A stretch of DNA of 64,000 bases from Meloidogyne chitwoodi (Eukaryota > Nematoda > Chromadorea > Rhabditida > Meloidogynidae): NCBI GenBank assembly GCA_015183035.1, contig JACZZP010000008.1:496001-560000 (forward strand), read 5' to 3'. Positions 36,236 through 46,600 of the stretch are shown here, piece by piece. The notes below the pieces were generated by a model, which made no database searches, had not been told where the DNA came from, and saw nothing but the letters and a program-made list of their open reading frames with translations. The first letter of the stretch is position 1. Each line of letters begins with the position of its first letter. A program made the position numbers and the translations under genes.

Positions 36236-36320
36236 CATTTGTGGTCTAGTCGGTAAAGTTCTAAACTTTGTGGTGTTGTTGCTTGGGTTCGAACCCCATC
36301 ACTAGTAAATACTTTTGTAT
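36236..36320 (+). repeat. tRNA-like sequence, copy B
   Basis: A-box-like GTGGTCTAGTCGGTAAAG and B-box GGGTTCGAACCCC with a short T-stem. No acceptor stem. It is followed by AGTAAATACTTTTGTATTAT, matching the tail of copy A. Confidence 0.6.
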
Positions 36321-37462
36321 TATCCAAATAACATTAAAAATGTTTTATTTTTCTCAGTTTTATTAATTAAATAAATTTAATATTTTTTTAAAACTTAATT
36401 TATTAAATAGTTTACTCTATTATTATTGTTTTAGCTGTCAAACTAAATGAAGAGCGCAAGTATTTTAAAAGAAAATGGGGAAATAACACGTTTTTGGTCA
36501 TAAGAGACAAGTTTTTGACTTTGAGATGAGCGGAACTAAAAAATAAATATATTATTTTTATAATATAATAGCCACGAATAAGATAGCAAAGATTGATATT
36601 TTTTGATAAAGAATAAATAAAGAAATGAAAAGAAGAAGAAAAGGCAAGTGTGTGAGTTTTGGTAAATAAATTATATTTTAATTTCCCGGGAATGGAAAAT
36701 TCACAGAAGCAAGGAAAATACACTTCTTTCATCTCTGAACATTTCTCTCTTTTTCTTTCTCTAGGAACGCAAATATCGGTACCTTTGGGTTTTGTCCCAT
36801 TTGAGAGTCTTAGAACTTGAGTGTATGAGAATTAATATTATTAGGGTTTGATATTACCAGTTTCAACAAAGTAAATCTTTTGAGTCAAATTTAAGTAAAA
36901 AAAGTTTTTTTCTTCTTAAATTCAAAATATATAGTATTTGTATTTTCCAAATATGTATTTCTCAAATTAATTTTTATTTTTCTTCTTTATATAGTTTAGT
37001 ACCAAAACATCATTCCATACTTGATTTAGATTAAAAATAAATAAGAAAGAAGGAAAAAAAGAAAGAATTTTGGTTGATTTTGCGATTAACTTACTATTTT
37101 GCTTATACTTATTTTTGACTGGTTGCGCTAGAAGAAGAAGGCGCGATATTTTACCCTAAAACTCTTTTTTCTTATCAGCATTACATCAAAGAGTTGACTA
37201 AAATAAGAAAAAAGAAAAATATTATAAAAGCAAAACCTGCAAGCTCTAAATGAGCAAAATAAGCTTGGCTGAAAATATAAGGAAAAAACAAAGAAATAAG
37301 GACATTGCTTCTTTTTATTTTTTAGTTTAAAACAGGCAAAATCATTCAGAAAATAAACTAAAAATGTTTCTAGTTTTTTTAAATCTTTATAAGGAAATTT
37401 GTTTTGGAAGCTCCCTCCTTTATATACAAGGTATAAATCAATTTAATTGAATTAGCCGTTAG

Positions 37463-37552
37463 GTGGCTTGTAGTTCAGTCGGTAAACAGCTAGCTTTCTA
37501 TAGGCGTAGAGTGAGGTTCGAATCCCCTTATTGGTAAATCTTTTTCTGTTTA
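37463..37552 (+). repeat. tRNA-like sequence, copy C
   Basis: GTAGTTCAGTCGGTAAACAG (A-box) and AGGTTCGAATCCCC (B-box), spaced as in a tRNA but with no pairing acceptor arms. The tail GGTAAATCTTTTTCTGTTT is similar to copies A and B. Confidence 0.6.
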
Positions 37553-39831
37553 TATTTAATGTTAAACTGTTCTATTTTCTTTTCATTTCTATTACTAAAT
37601 AAATTATTTAATATTTATATTCCCCAAAATTTCAAGGTAAAAGTTATCTACTTAAAAATAATCTCAAGTCTTATGTATAATTTACTAAAATATATTCTCC
37701 AATGTCCAAAGAAGGAATTTCTCCAAAACAATATTTCATATAAATTCAAACTTTATATGTATATTGATTTTAATGTCCTTTACAAGTTCCTAAACCTTCT
37801 TTTCCAAATATTCCCTTATAAATATATTTGTAAGATCTAAAAACGATAAATAAAACAAATTCAAGTTTGTTCTAACAATCTCTTAGCTTAAATCTCTTTC
37901 CTCTCTTTTCTTTTCCTTGCTCATTTATCTTCTTCTCTTCTTATTTTATTCTCTCTTAAATTTTTACCGGAGGCATTTTCCGCGCTCATTCCTTTATTTT
38001 GATATATATAGTAAGTCTGCGTTTCATTCTTACCTAGTAGATCATTTTTAATCAAATATTTTATATTTGAGTCTGTCAAATTTAGATAAAATATACTTTT
38101 TTGTTTGACATTCTCCTTCTGAAACTGTAATGTTTTGTTCTCCTCACGTGAAATTTCAAAAATGACCTTTTGAGTCTCATTTGTATTACACAAAAATTTC
38201 TTTTTTAATACTCGGACTCAAATGTATTTTCAGACTCTAAAATAACAATCTCTGACTCAAAAATAACAATCCTGAGACTCAAAAATAAATATCCCTCAGA
38301 CTCAACCTGTACTTATACTTAATGTGATATTTTGGAATAGACCTGATCTTCATCTATCAGAGTTTTCGCCACGCCATCAAACAAACAATTTCTCTCTTTC
38401 TTAAGAAGAAGAAAATATAATAAAAAAAGAGAGAAGAAAAGAAGTTTTGTCACACCATTCAAACAATTTTCAAGTATATACCTAAATAGGTAAAAAAAAA
38501 GAATAGAAAAAGCCAAAAATTACCAATAGCTTTATTCTTGTGCTCATCGCTTGCTCTCATTTTTATTTATTTATTCCTTCCAATCTTTTTTTTTTTTACA
38601 TTTTTTTCTCCTTTCCGGGGAGAAGGGGGTTTTTAAACACTACTAGAACAACGAGAAGAGAAGAAGATTTTTCTTCTCTTCTTTTATTTTCTTCAAATTT
38701 TCTTATACTCTTGTCATAACTAAAATTATTATATATTTACCTTATTTTTATTTGTATTTTCTTATATTAGTTTTGCGATTTTTATTGTCATAAAATGCTT
38801 ATATACGTTTATGTTAAACAAAAATATATTAAGGACTAACACCAACCTTTAAGACTGTCCTGGCGCGCTTTCTTTTTTTCTCTCCCAATTTTTCTTTTGC
38901 TTCGTTTATCTTTTTTTTGAAAATTTTAATTGTTTCACACCTTTTTTGACTTGATTTACATATATTATTTTTAATAGAAACCATGTAGAGAAGAGTAGTT
39001 TTTAATTGGAAAAGAATTCCCCTTAAAAATCATTTTTATGACCTTTGTTTGTGACGAAATGAAAAGTGACAAAGTGAAAGTGCTGTGAATAATCATCGGT
39101 TTTGAGTGTGTTGTTGGGGATTTTTAAGATTGCTCTCACATTTTCTTTACAAAATTCTTCTCCTTTTTTTTCACTTGTATAAAAACCAAAAATATATATA
39201 TTTTGTAACGACCCATTTTTATTCTAGAACACACTACATACACTTACTTTTTATTATAAAAGGAAGGTTAGAGATATGTTAAATTTTCATAATCTTGATT
39301 TTTTCTTCTTTTTTATATCAAAATTCTTTTTTTCTTTTCGTTAAAGTACATTATTATTTATTTATTTTTAATGATAAAGCAATGTGTTTGGGTTAATCAA
39401 AAATATTTCCCCTTGGTTAGTCAATCCAATAGAATGTGGGGAATTCTTTTCTTGTTTATACTTAAATTCTTGAGTATTTTAACATTTTAAGATTTAATAT
39501 AAATTAGAGAATGGCACAGGAGATATCCCGGTCAAGAAATCCCGTTCTTTTAAATCCCGACTTGAGATCCCGAAGTTCGATTTTTCCCGGGATTTTATGG
39601 GATTCCCGTTCCCGGATCGGGATTTTACAGTATTTCAAATTCCAAACTCCCGGTCTTTTTAAAAACAAAAACTCGGGAATGCGGTTTTGCCTGTCTCTAG
39701 TATAAAAGAGTAATCGGTCATTTGAGTCTCACTTTAATAATTTATTTTCCAACTTTTAACTTAAGATTTTGAATTTTTTTTTCGTATTTTTAATTTTTTA
39801 TTTTTAGGTAATTTGTTAATTTTAAACAAGA

Positions 39832-42158
39832 ATGGTTTCAATAATGCGACCAGAACAGACTTTGCGTCTTATTCAGCTTTATCATGCTAGTTATCCAGAA
39901 ATTGCACGTAATAATCAAGATGCTGATGGAAGAAATCAAAAATTACAAATGTAAGAATTTTTAAAACTAAAATTGAAAATTTTAGTTTTTTTTATTATTT
40001 AAATTTTAAGACTCTAATGTACATGAATATTTTTAAAATTAAAATTTCCAATTTTTCTAAATTAAATTTCTAAAGATTATGTAGGTGGGCAAACATAACA
40101 GAAGAATTAAACAATCAATTTTCTACTCTTTTTACTGTTGAACAATACAAAAAGAAAGTTCAAAATGTCCAATGTACTTCAAGGCAAAAGTTGTTTAGTG
40201 GGAAAAGGTAAATGGTTTTCTCTTTCGATTTTGAGACTCTAATGTCCAATAGGGCAGTGAACGGGGACACTCCCGTTCCCGATTTTTCCAAAATTTCGGA
40301 CTCTAATGATATATTTTTGGCATAGACTCAATTGGACATTTTGTGTACGGGGTCATTTGAGTCTCATTCTAAAAATTAATTTTTCTAAAAAACATTTTTC
40401 AGGAATTTGGGAGAAGCAGAAGTGGAGTATTTAAGATTATTTGAAGCTGATAAAATCTCTGAAGAAACACTCTTTCAAAGGGCAAAAAGCCGTTCCAACG
40501 CTGATTGTTTGTCTCTTCCTCCAGATGAATTTGAATTAAACAAAATGTCAAGTTGTGAACCTACTGAAGAAATTGAGTCTATTGGGACTTCTGATGGTGT
40601 TGGAAATTTGAAAATTAGGTTAATTGAAATTTTTAATTTTTTTAAAAATATTTTTGAAATTTTTAAAATTTTTTTGGAAATTTTCTGAAATTTTTTGGAA
40701 ATTTTTTTTTAATTTTAAATTTCAAAATAAAGGTTAAATGAATCAAAAATGATGTTAAAAGAATGGAACGAGGAAACAACAACAAATGAACAACGAGAAA
40801 ATGATATCGCTACAATTTTGGTAAGAGATGATGAAGAAAATAATTTTAATAATAATTTAATAAAAACAACAAATAATAATAACCATCAGCAACTAGAGTC
40901 TGCACAGCAATTTCTTCTTGCTTTGGTAGTCCCTAGAGGGGTGTGTGTCCTTATACTAATTTTGATTGGTATTTGACTGTTCTGTCGCAATTTTATAGAA
41001 AAATAAAACTGACACTCATTTTTGGCACTGAAATGGACTGACACTCATTTTTGGCACTGAAATGGGCTGACACTCATTTTTGGCACTGAAATGGGTGGGA
41101 CTCGGACCTTTCCCCTCTCTAATCTAAACTTAACAAATTCCAAAATATATTAAAATTATTAGTTAAATGCTACTTTGGATAATATTGACAATAATAATAT
41201 AACAATAGTAGAAGAATCAGCAATTGACAAATTTGCTCCATTCGATACATTAAAAAAGAAGAGAAAATTACCTTTAGAAAATAATCAAAAGGGGGGAGTA
41301 AATGGAAATAACAACAACAAAAGAAGTCGAAAATTAGAAAAACCAATAAGAACAAATATTATTGAAGAAAATGTTTTTGATAATGTTAAAACTTTAATGG
41401 TAAGGAGAAAAAAAATTTTTTTTTTAATGGCTATTTGAGTCTTAGAAATTGATTAATTAAAATTACTCTATTTTAATTATAATTTAACTGTTTTTGTTTT
41501 TATTGGTTATTTGGTCGTTAAAACAATTGATTATTGGGTTTAACAAATAATGGACGAACAAATTGCTAACTAACACCATAACTGACCACTGTCTCTCCAA
41601 AGGTTAACTTAATCTCTCGTTTGTAAGAGACGTAGAAAAGTAGTGGTCAGTAGAGAAAATTGTATAAAATTAAAAGGAATTGTATGTACAAAAGGAATTT
41701 TAATATTTTCTTTGCTGACAATAATTCCTTTCTCTATCTCTTACAAACGAGAGATTAAGTAAACCCTCGGAGAGACAGTGGTCAGTTAGGGTGTTAGTTA
41801 ACAATTTGTTCGTGTATGTTAAACCATAATGATTATTATTATTTTTCTAAGACTCAAATAGGGGAGAGTATTTTTAAATAAACTTAAAAAAAAAAAATTA
41901 TTTTTCTTTTAGAAAGAGGAAGGAAATAGGCAAAATATGATAACTAGTACACCTACAAATAATAATAATTCTAAAAATTGTCAAAACTTTTCTTCTCCAA
42001 CATATTCTAATCAAACACAAATTGAAGATCAAATATTTCCAAATAATAATAATTTATTTGAACAACTTTGTTTTAAAATTGATAAAACAAATAATTTACT
42101 TGGTAAAATTGTTGAATTAATTAGTGAACGATTTCCGAAGAATAATGAAGAAAAATAG
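39832..42158 (+). CDS. Myb/SANT-like DNA-binding domain protein
   Basis: Six exons from the ATG at 39832 (MVSIMRPEQTLRLIQLYHAS) to the TAG at 42156-42158. The first two exons form a Myb/SANT-like trihelix: ...LIQLYHASYPEIARN..., then WANITEELNNQFSTLFTVEQ and YKKKVQNVQCTSRQKL, with the first-helix aromatic/leucine pattern, the central Trp and the basic recognition helix seen in NAIF1 and zeste-related domains. A linker rich in Asn, Glu and Lys follows (with KKKRKLP and NNKRSRKLEKP as possible nuclear signals). The C-terminal helix FEQLCFKIDKTNNLLGKIVE resembles the oligomerisation helix at the end of such proteins. These domains are often derived from Harbinger-type transposon accessory proteins. 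Target genes are unknown. One intron carries a ~290 bp MITE. An acceptor 24 bases before the ATG suggests trans-splicing. Confidence 0.7.
41009..41095 (+). repeat. Three 29-bp tandem repeats
   Basis: CTGACACTCATTTTTGGCAC followed by TGAAATGG and one variable base, repeated three times with one substitution, in an intron of the Myb/SANT-like gene. A related piece with GGCACTCAAATTGTTGGCAC and TGAAATGGGG is at about 33325-33358. Confidence 0.85.
41538..41827. mobile_element. Palindromic MITE in an intron of the Myb/SANT-like gene
   Basis: About 290 bp with ~95-bp arms: GGACGAACAAATTGCTAACT...CTGACCACTGTCTCTCC on the left is matched by GGAGAGACAGTGGTCAG...AACAATTTGTTCG on the right. The outermost bases GGTTTAACA/TGTTAAACC also pair. 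The centre is ~90 bp and AT-rich. No target duplication was identified. Confidence 0.82.
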
Positions 42159-42187
42159 GAATATTAGTTAAAATATAATTTTATTTA

Positions 42188-42343
42188 GTAACACTCTCGT
42201 TATAAGGACACCTCTTTATATAAGGAAGGACTTTAAATTTTTTGAGACTTTTCTTTTCCAAATTAAAATATGGGAGAGGATCTTGGAATATAAGAACACC
42301 TTTCTGACCTTTCTTTTAAGAGTGTCCTTATAATTAGAGTTGA
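42188..42343. mobile_element. MITE with CTCGTTATAAGGACAC ends, copy 1
   Basis: Left end AACACTCTCGTTATAAGGAC, right end GTCCTTATAATTAGAGTT. About 155 bp, non-coding, 30 bp after the stop of the Myb/SANT-like gene, so it may sit in its 3' UTR. A related copy is in the kinase D gene at 61.16 kb. Confidence 0.65.
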
Positions 42344-43484
42344 AATATTTTATTTAAATAAAATATATATACCTATCTGTTGTATACATGTCTAATAATT
42401 ATTATTTAAAAATTTATTTAAACATTTTATTTAAAAATTAAAATTGTTTGCTCATTTCTTGCCAATAAAATCCTCTCTGTTACCTCTACAAATGTCATTA
42501 TTAAATATTTTCACTTTTAAATAAACTTTTTTTGTTTGTTTTATTATTTGATGTTTTTGAAATTTTTTTTTGAAATTTTTAAAAAAATTTTAGATTAAAA
42601 AAAATTTTTTTGAAATTTTTTTTTAATTTCAATTTATTGGATTTGTCGAGCTGAGTCGAATGGTACTAAAATCAATTTTAGCAAATAAAGATGAATCTGA
42701 ATATAAGCCTTTAAAAATCAAAAAACCATAGGGGGGACCAAGCTCATGAGGTGATTACTCAGGCTGCTCCCTTACATTTTTTCTTTTGGTGCTTATTCTT
42801 AACTGTAAAATGTTTTATTTTTTTTTAATTTTTTAAGATAACAAAAAGTTATATTTTTTAACAAAAAATATAACAAAAATCTAAAAATATTTTTTTTTAA
42901 TAAATATTTACTGAGAAATTTGAGAAGAAAAAAAAGTTAGAATAAAAATAAAAAAAGAAAGTTAATAAAAAATAAAATTAATTTTAAAATAAATTTAAAA
43001 ATAAAATATTTTAGTGTTGTTTTTGTTTATTTTTTTTTAATTTTAAAAATATAATTTTTAAATTTTTTTTAATTAAAATGCTTTATTAATTTAATTTTTG
43101 CAGTTATTTTTAGACTTTAATTTACCAATATTTTTATATAAATTTTTGTTAATTTTTTAAATTTAATATTAAAAAAAGAAGTACGTGATTATTAAAAAAA
43201 ACTTAAAAATAAATTGTTAATTAATTATTTATTTTTCTTAAAATAATTATTTTATTATTGTTTGTATGTTCCTTCTATTAAATAAAATCAAATAGAATTA
43301 GTCCTAATCATTTCCCTTTTATTTATTTATTCTCACTTTACCCTTTAATATATTGTCTCCTCCACTTGATAATCCGTCAATTACTTTTATAATATTCTGA
43401 TTTTGTTTAAAGAGTAAATAAATAAATACAACTTTAATTCCAGAATATATAAAAGAGAAGAAAAAATTTTATTTTCAAGTTTAT

Positions 43485-43668
43485 TTATTTCAGAATTAAT
43501 TCAAGTTTATTACTTTCAGAATTAATTCAAGTTTATTTTCCCAGAATTAATTTAAGTTTATTAATTTCAGAATTAATTCAAGTTTATTTTCCTAGAATTA
43601 ATTTAAGTTTATTAATTTCAGAATTAATTCAAGTTTATTAATTTCAGAATTAATTCAAGTTTATTTTT
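43485..43668 (+). repeat. ~26-bp minisatellite upstream of the secreted rhodanese gene
   Basis: About eight units of CAGAATTAATTCAAGTTTAT plus TTTCC or TAATTT, with an AATTC/AATTT variant. It ends at the TTTTTAG acceptor six bases before the ATG at 43677, so the array itself provides the acceptor's pyrimidine-rich tract. Confidence 0.85.
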
Positions 43669-43676
43669 AGGGTATT

Positions 43677-46600
43677 ATGCAAAAAATAAACTTTAAATTA
43701 TTTTTATATTTTTATTATACATTTATTTTCTTTATTTCAATAAATTGTGAAATAAGGTAATTGTTCTTTTTTTATATAAATTTTAATTTTATTTATTTTT
43801 AAGTACAACATTCCCAACAACTAAAATTTTTCCTAATAATTCAAAAATTGAAGGTAATGAAAAAGAAACGATTATTTCTACAACAGAAATGATAAAAGAA
43901 AATGATACAAAAATTCCCCGTGAAATAACAAATGAATTGCCAAATCCTGGAGAGATTGCTGATCCTTCTTTGGTTATTAGCAAAAAATAAAATAATTTAA
44001 AAAAAAAATTCAGGTACCTGTACATCTCGAAAAACCAGAATATCGTCCACTTGTAGTAAATAACCCAATGCCTGTAGTTACTGAAAATCCAAAATTGGGC
44101 GAAGAAACATCCAGTACAATAATAAATTTAGGAGAAGGAGAAAAAGAAGAAGAAAAAAATAAAATTATAGAAGAAATAATTACTACAACGATAATAATAC
44201 CAACAAATAATGAAGGAGAACAAATTGAAACAACTGAAAAACCTAAGGAAGAAGAGGTTTATTTTATTAAAAAATTTTTTAATTAATAAAAAATTATAAA
44301 TTTTTTAGCCCGAAGGGAAAGGAAAAGAGGAGGAAAAAAATAAAGAAGAGGAAACAAAAGAGGGAGATAAGGCTGAAGAAGAAGGGGAAGCAGCTAAAGA
44401 AGAGGTAAAAATATTAATAAAAATATAAAAAAATTTTTTATTTTTAATTAAAAAATGTTTTAAGTAAAGAATAGTTAAAAAATTTGTAAAAAATGAATTT
44501 TTTCATTTTTAAGGATAAAAATACAGAAGAAACAGCTACAACAACAATAGAAACAACAACAACACAAGAAGAAGAAGAAAATCAAAATAATAATATAAAT
44601 GAAGAAGAAATAATTAAATTAATGTCAGAAGCATTAAAACGTTCAAACTTAGCAATACAAAATGTTACTTTAGTTTTGCCTGGCGATACAAATCCAAATT
44701 TAATACAATCATTTTTACAAACTTTATTAGCCTCTAATAGACCATTAAATGAGCAGCAAAATACAAATTTGGAAAATACAAGTAATTTTTCTATTAATAA
44801 TAAATTCTGATTTTTATTTAATAAATTCTGATTTTTATAATAAATTATTCTGATTTTTATTTATAAAAATTCTGATTTTTATTTAATAAATTCTGATTTT
44901 TATAATAAATTATTCTGACTTTTATTTATAAAAATTCTGATTTTTATTTAATAAATTCTGATTTTTATTTAATAAATTCTGATTTTTATTTAATAAATTC
45001 TGATTTTTCTATTAAATATAGATTCTGATTTTTGTATTTTATTCAGTTTTTTAAATAATTCTTAAATGTGTTTTTACTATTAACAAATTATTCTGATTTT
45101 TGTGTTTTTTAAAATGTTTATGTTTTTCAGTAAATTATAAAATTCTGATTTTTGTGTTTTTCAATTTCTAAATAATATCATTTCTTAGTTTCTTTTCCTC
45201 TTTTTCCTTCAAATCAATTTATTCCTCCAACAGCAAATATTCCACCTCAAGTTTATCCAACAATTACAACAATAACACAACAACGCCCAACCCGTCCAAT
45301 TTATTTAATTAAAGCTGAACAATTAAATGATTGGATAAAAGTAATAAATTATTTAAAAATAAAATAAATATTTTTAAAAAATTATTTTAAAGTCTGGAAA
45401 AAATATAAAAATATTGGATGCCAGTTATGAACCAGAACCTTTACCAATTGATCATGTTAAATTTTATTCTGATTATTATGCAAAATGGGATAAATTGTTA
45501 CTTGAAAAGGTTTTGAAAAAATAAAATTAATAAAATTTATTTTATTTTTTAAAGAGAAATATTCAATATGAACGTTCACATATTGACGGTGCAATTCCTT
45601 TTAATTTAAATATTGCTACATATCCAAGTTGGTAAGTTTATTTTTAATTTATAAAAAAACATTTCTGATTCTGGTTTATAAAAAAGTTGGAAATATAGTA
45701 TAATAAAAATTAATGTTGCATGCTGTTTTATTTCTGTTATAAATTTAAAGCATTTATTTCGATTAGTTACAATGAGCGTCCATGGTGTAGTGGTTAGCAT
45801 TGTTGCTTCCCAAGCAATAGGCGCGGGTTCGTACAAGCAACACAACAATTTAATTTCACGGTTTCCTGGTCCTTTTTCTCGGTTTTTTGAGTCACCGGGA
45901 TGAAACCGTGATCGGGAATTCAGGACCTCGGTCGTTGCAATATAAAATATTAAAATTAAAAAATGTTTTATAATTAGTAAAGTTAGTAGTTCTACTTAAA
46001 CGGGCGTTGGAACATTTCGTATCCTATATTGGTTGTTATTAATTAATTTGTATATAATCAGTTATTTAAAACAAAAAATATTCTCAATAAGTTCAAAAAT
46101 AGAAATAAACAAAATAAATATTTTTATAAGACAAAATAAATTTAAAAAAAATTTGTTTAAAAGTGGGGTATACCCAACATTTAAAAATATTTTTCAAATA
46201 AGACAAAACAAATTAAAGTAAAAAACAAAGCGACTAATTGAAAGTAAAATTCAGCACATAATTGATTCAAGATTGTAATCATACCACGTAAGTTCTTTCC
46301 ACCTTAAAAATAAAAAAAGGACTGCTTCCATGTGTAATTCTTGAACCTAAAAAAAAGATAAAATAAAAATGTTAATAATACTTTTAAATGGTAAACATTT
46401 TCATCATCTATTAGGATTCCTCTACGTAAATTGCCATATTCGTATTTTCTATTATCCATATTATCAGAGAAAATTGAAGAACATAACAACAATAAACCCT
46501 CTAAAAACTAGGTTAAAGTATAATAGTTAAATAAAAACCTAGGAATTCAGCAGCGCTATAATCAATGTTAGTACATAGGGCTGCAAATTCTAGTTCTCCA

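Larger units (their letters stand above)
35531..39831. other. 4.3 kb intergenic region
   Basis: AT-rich with two tRNA-like sequences (36236, 37463). A minus-strand 90-codon frame (37921-38193) contains GACTC repeats and two NET sequons but no recognisable domain. At 39511-39680 there is a CCCG/CGGGAT-rich patch with repeated TCCCGGGAT and TCCCGTTCCCGG words. No gene is supported. The distal part presumably holds the promoter of the Myb/SANT-like gene. Confidence 0.45.
42159..43676. other. Intergenic region with a MITE, a structured GC-richer patch and a minisatellite
   Basis: It contains the MITE at 42188-42343, a patch at 42731-42780 that can fold and ends in a T-run, long AT-only stretches, and a 26-bp minisatellite at 43485-43668 immediately upstream of the next gene. 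No coding region is supported. Confidence 0.5.

Noticed and set aside
37921..38193. 90-codon minus-strand frame in the 36-39 kb spacer
   Set aside because: No domain, no exon partners, and it contains the dispersed GACTC-type words; could be a lineage-specific gene but is not supported.
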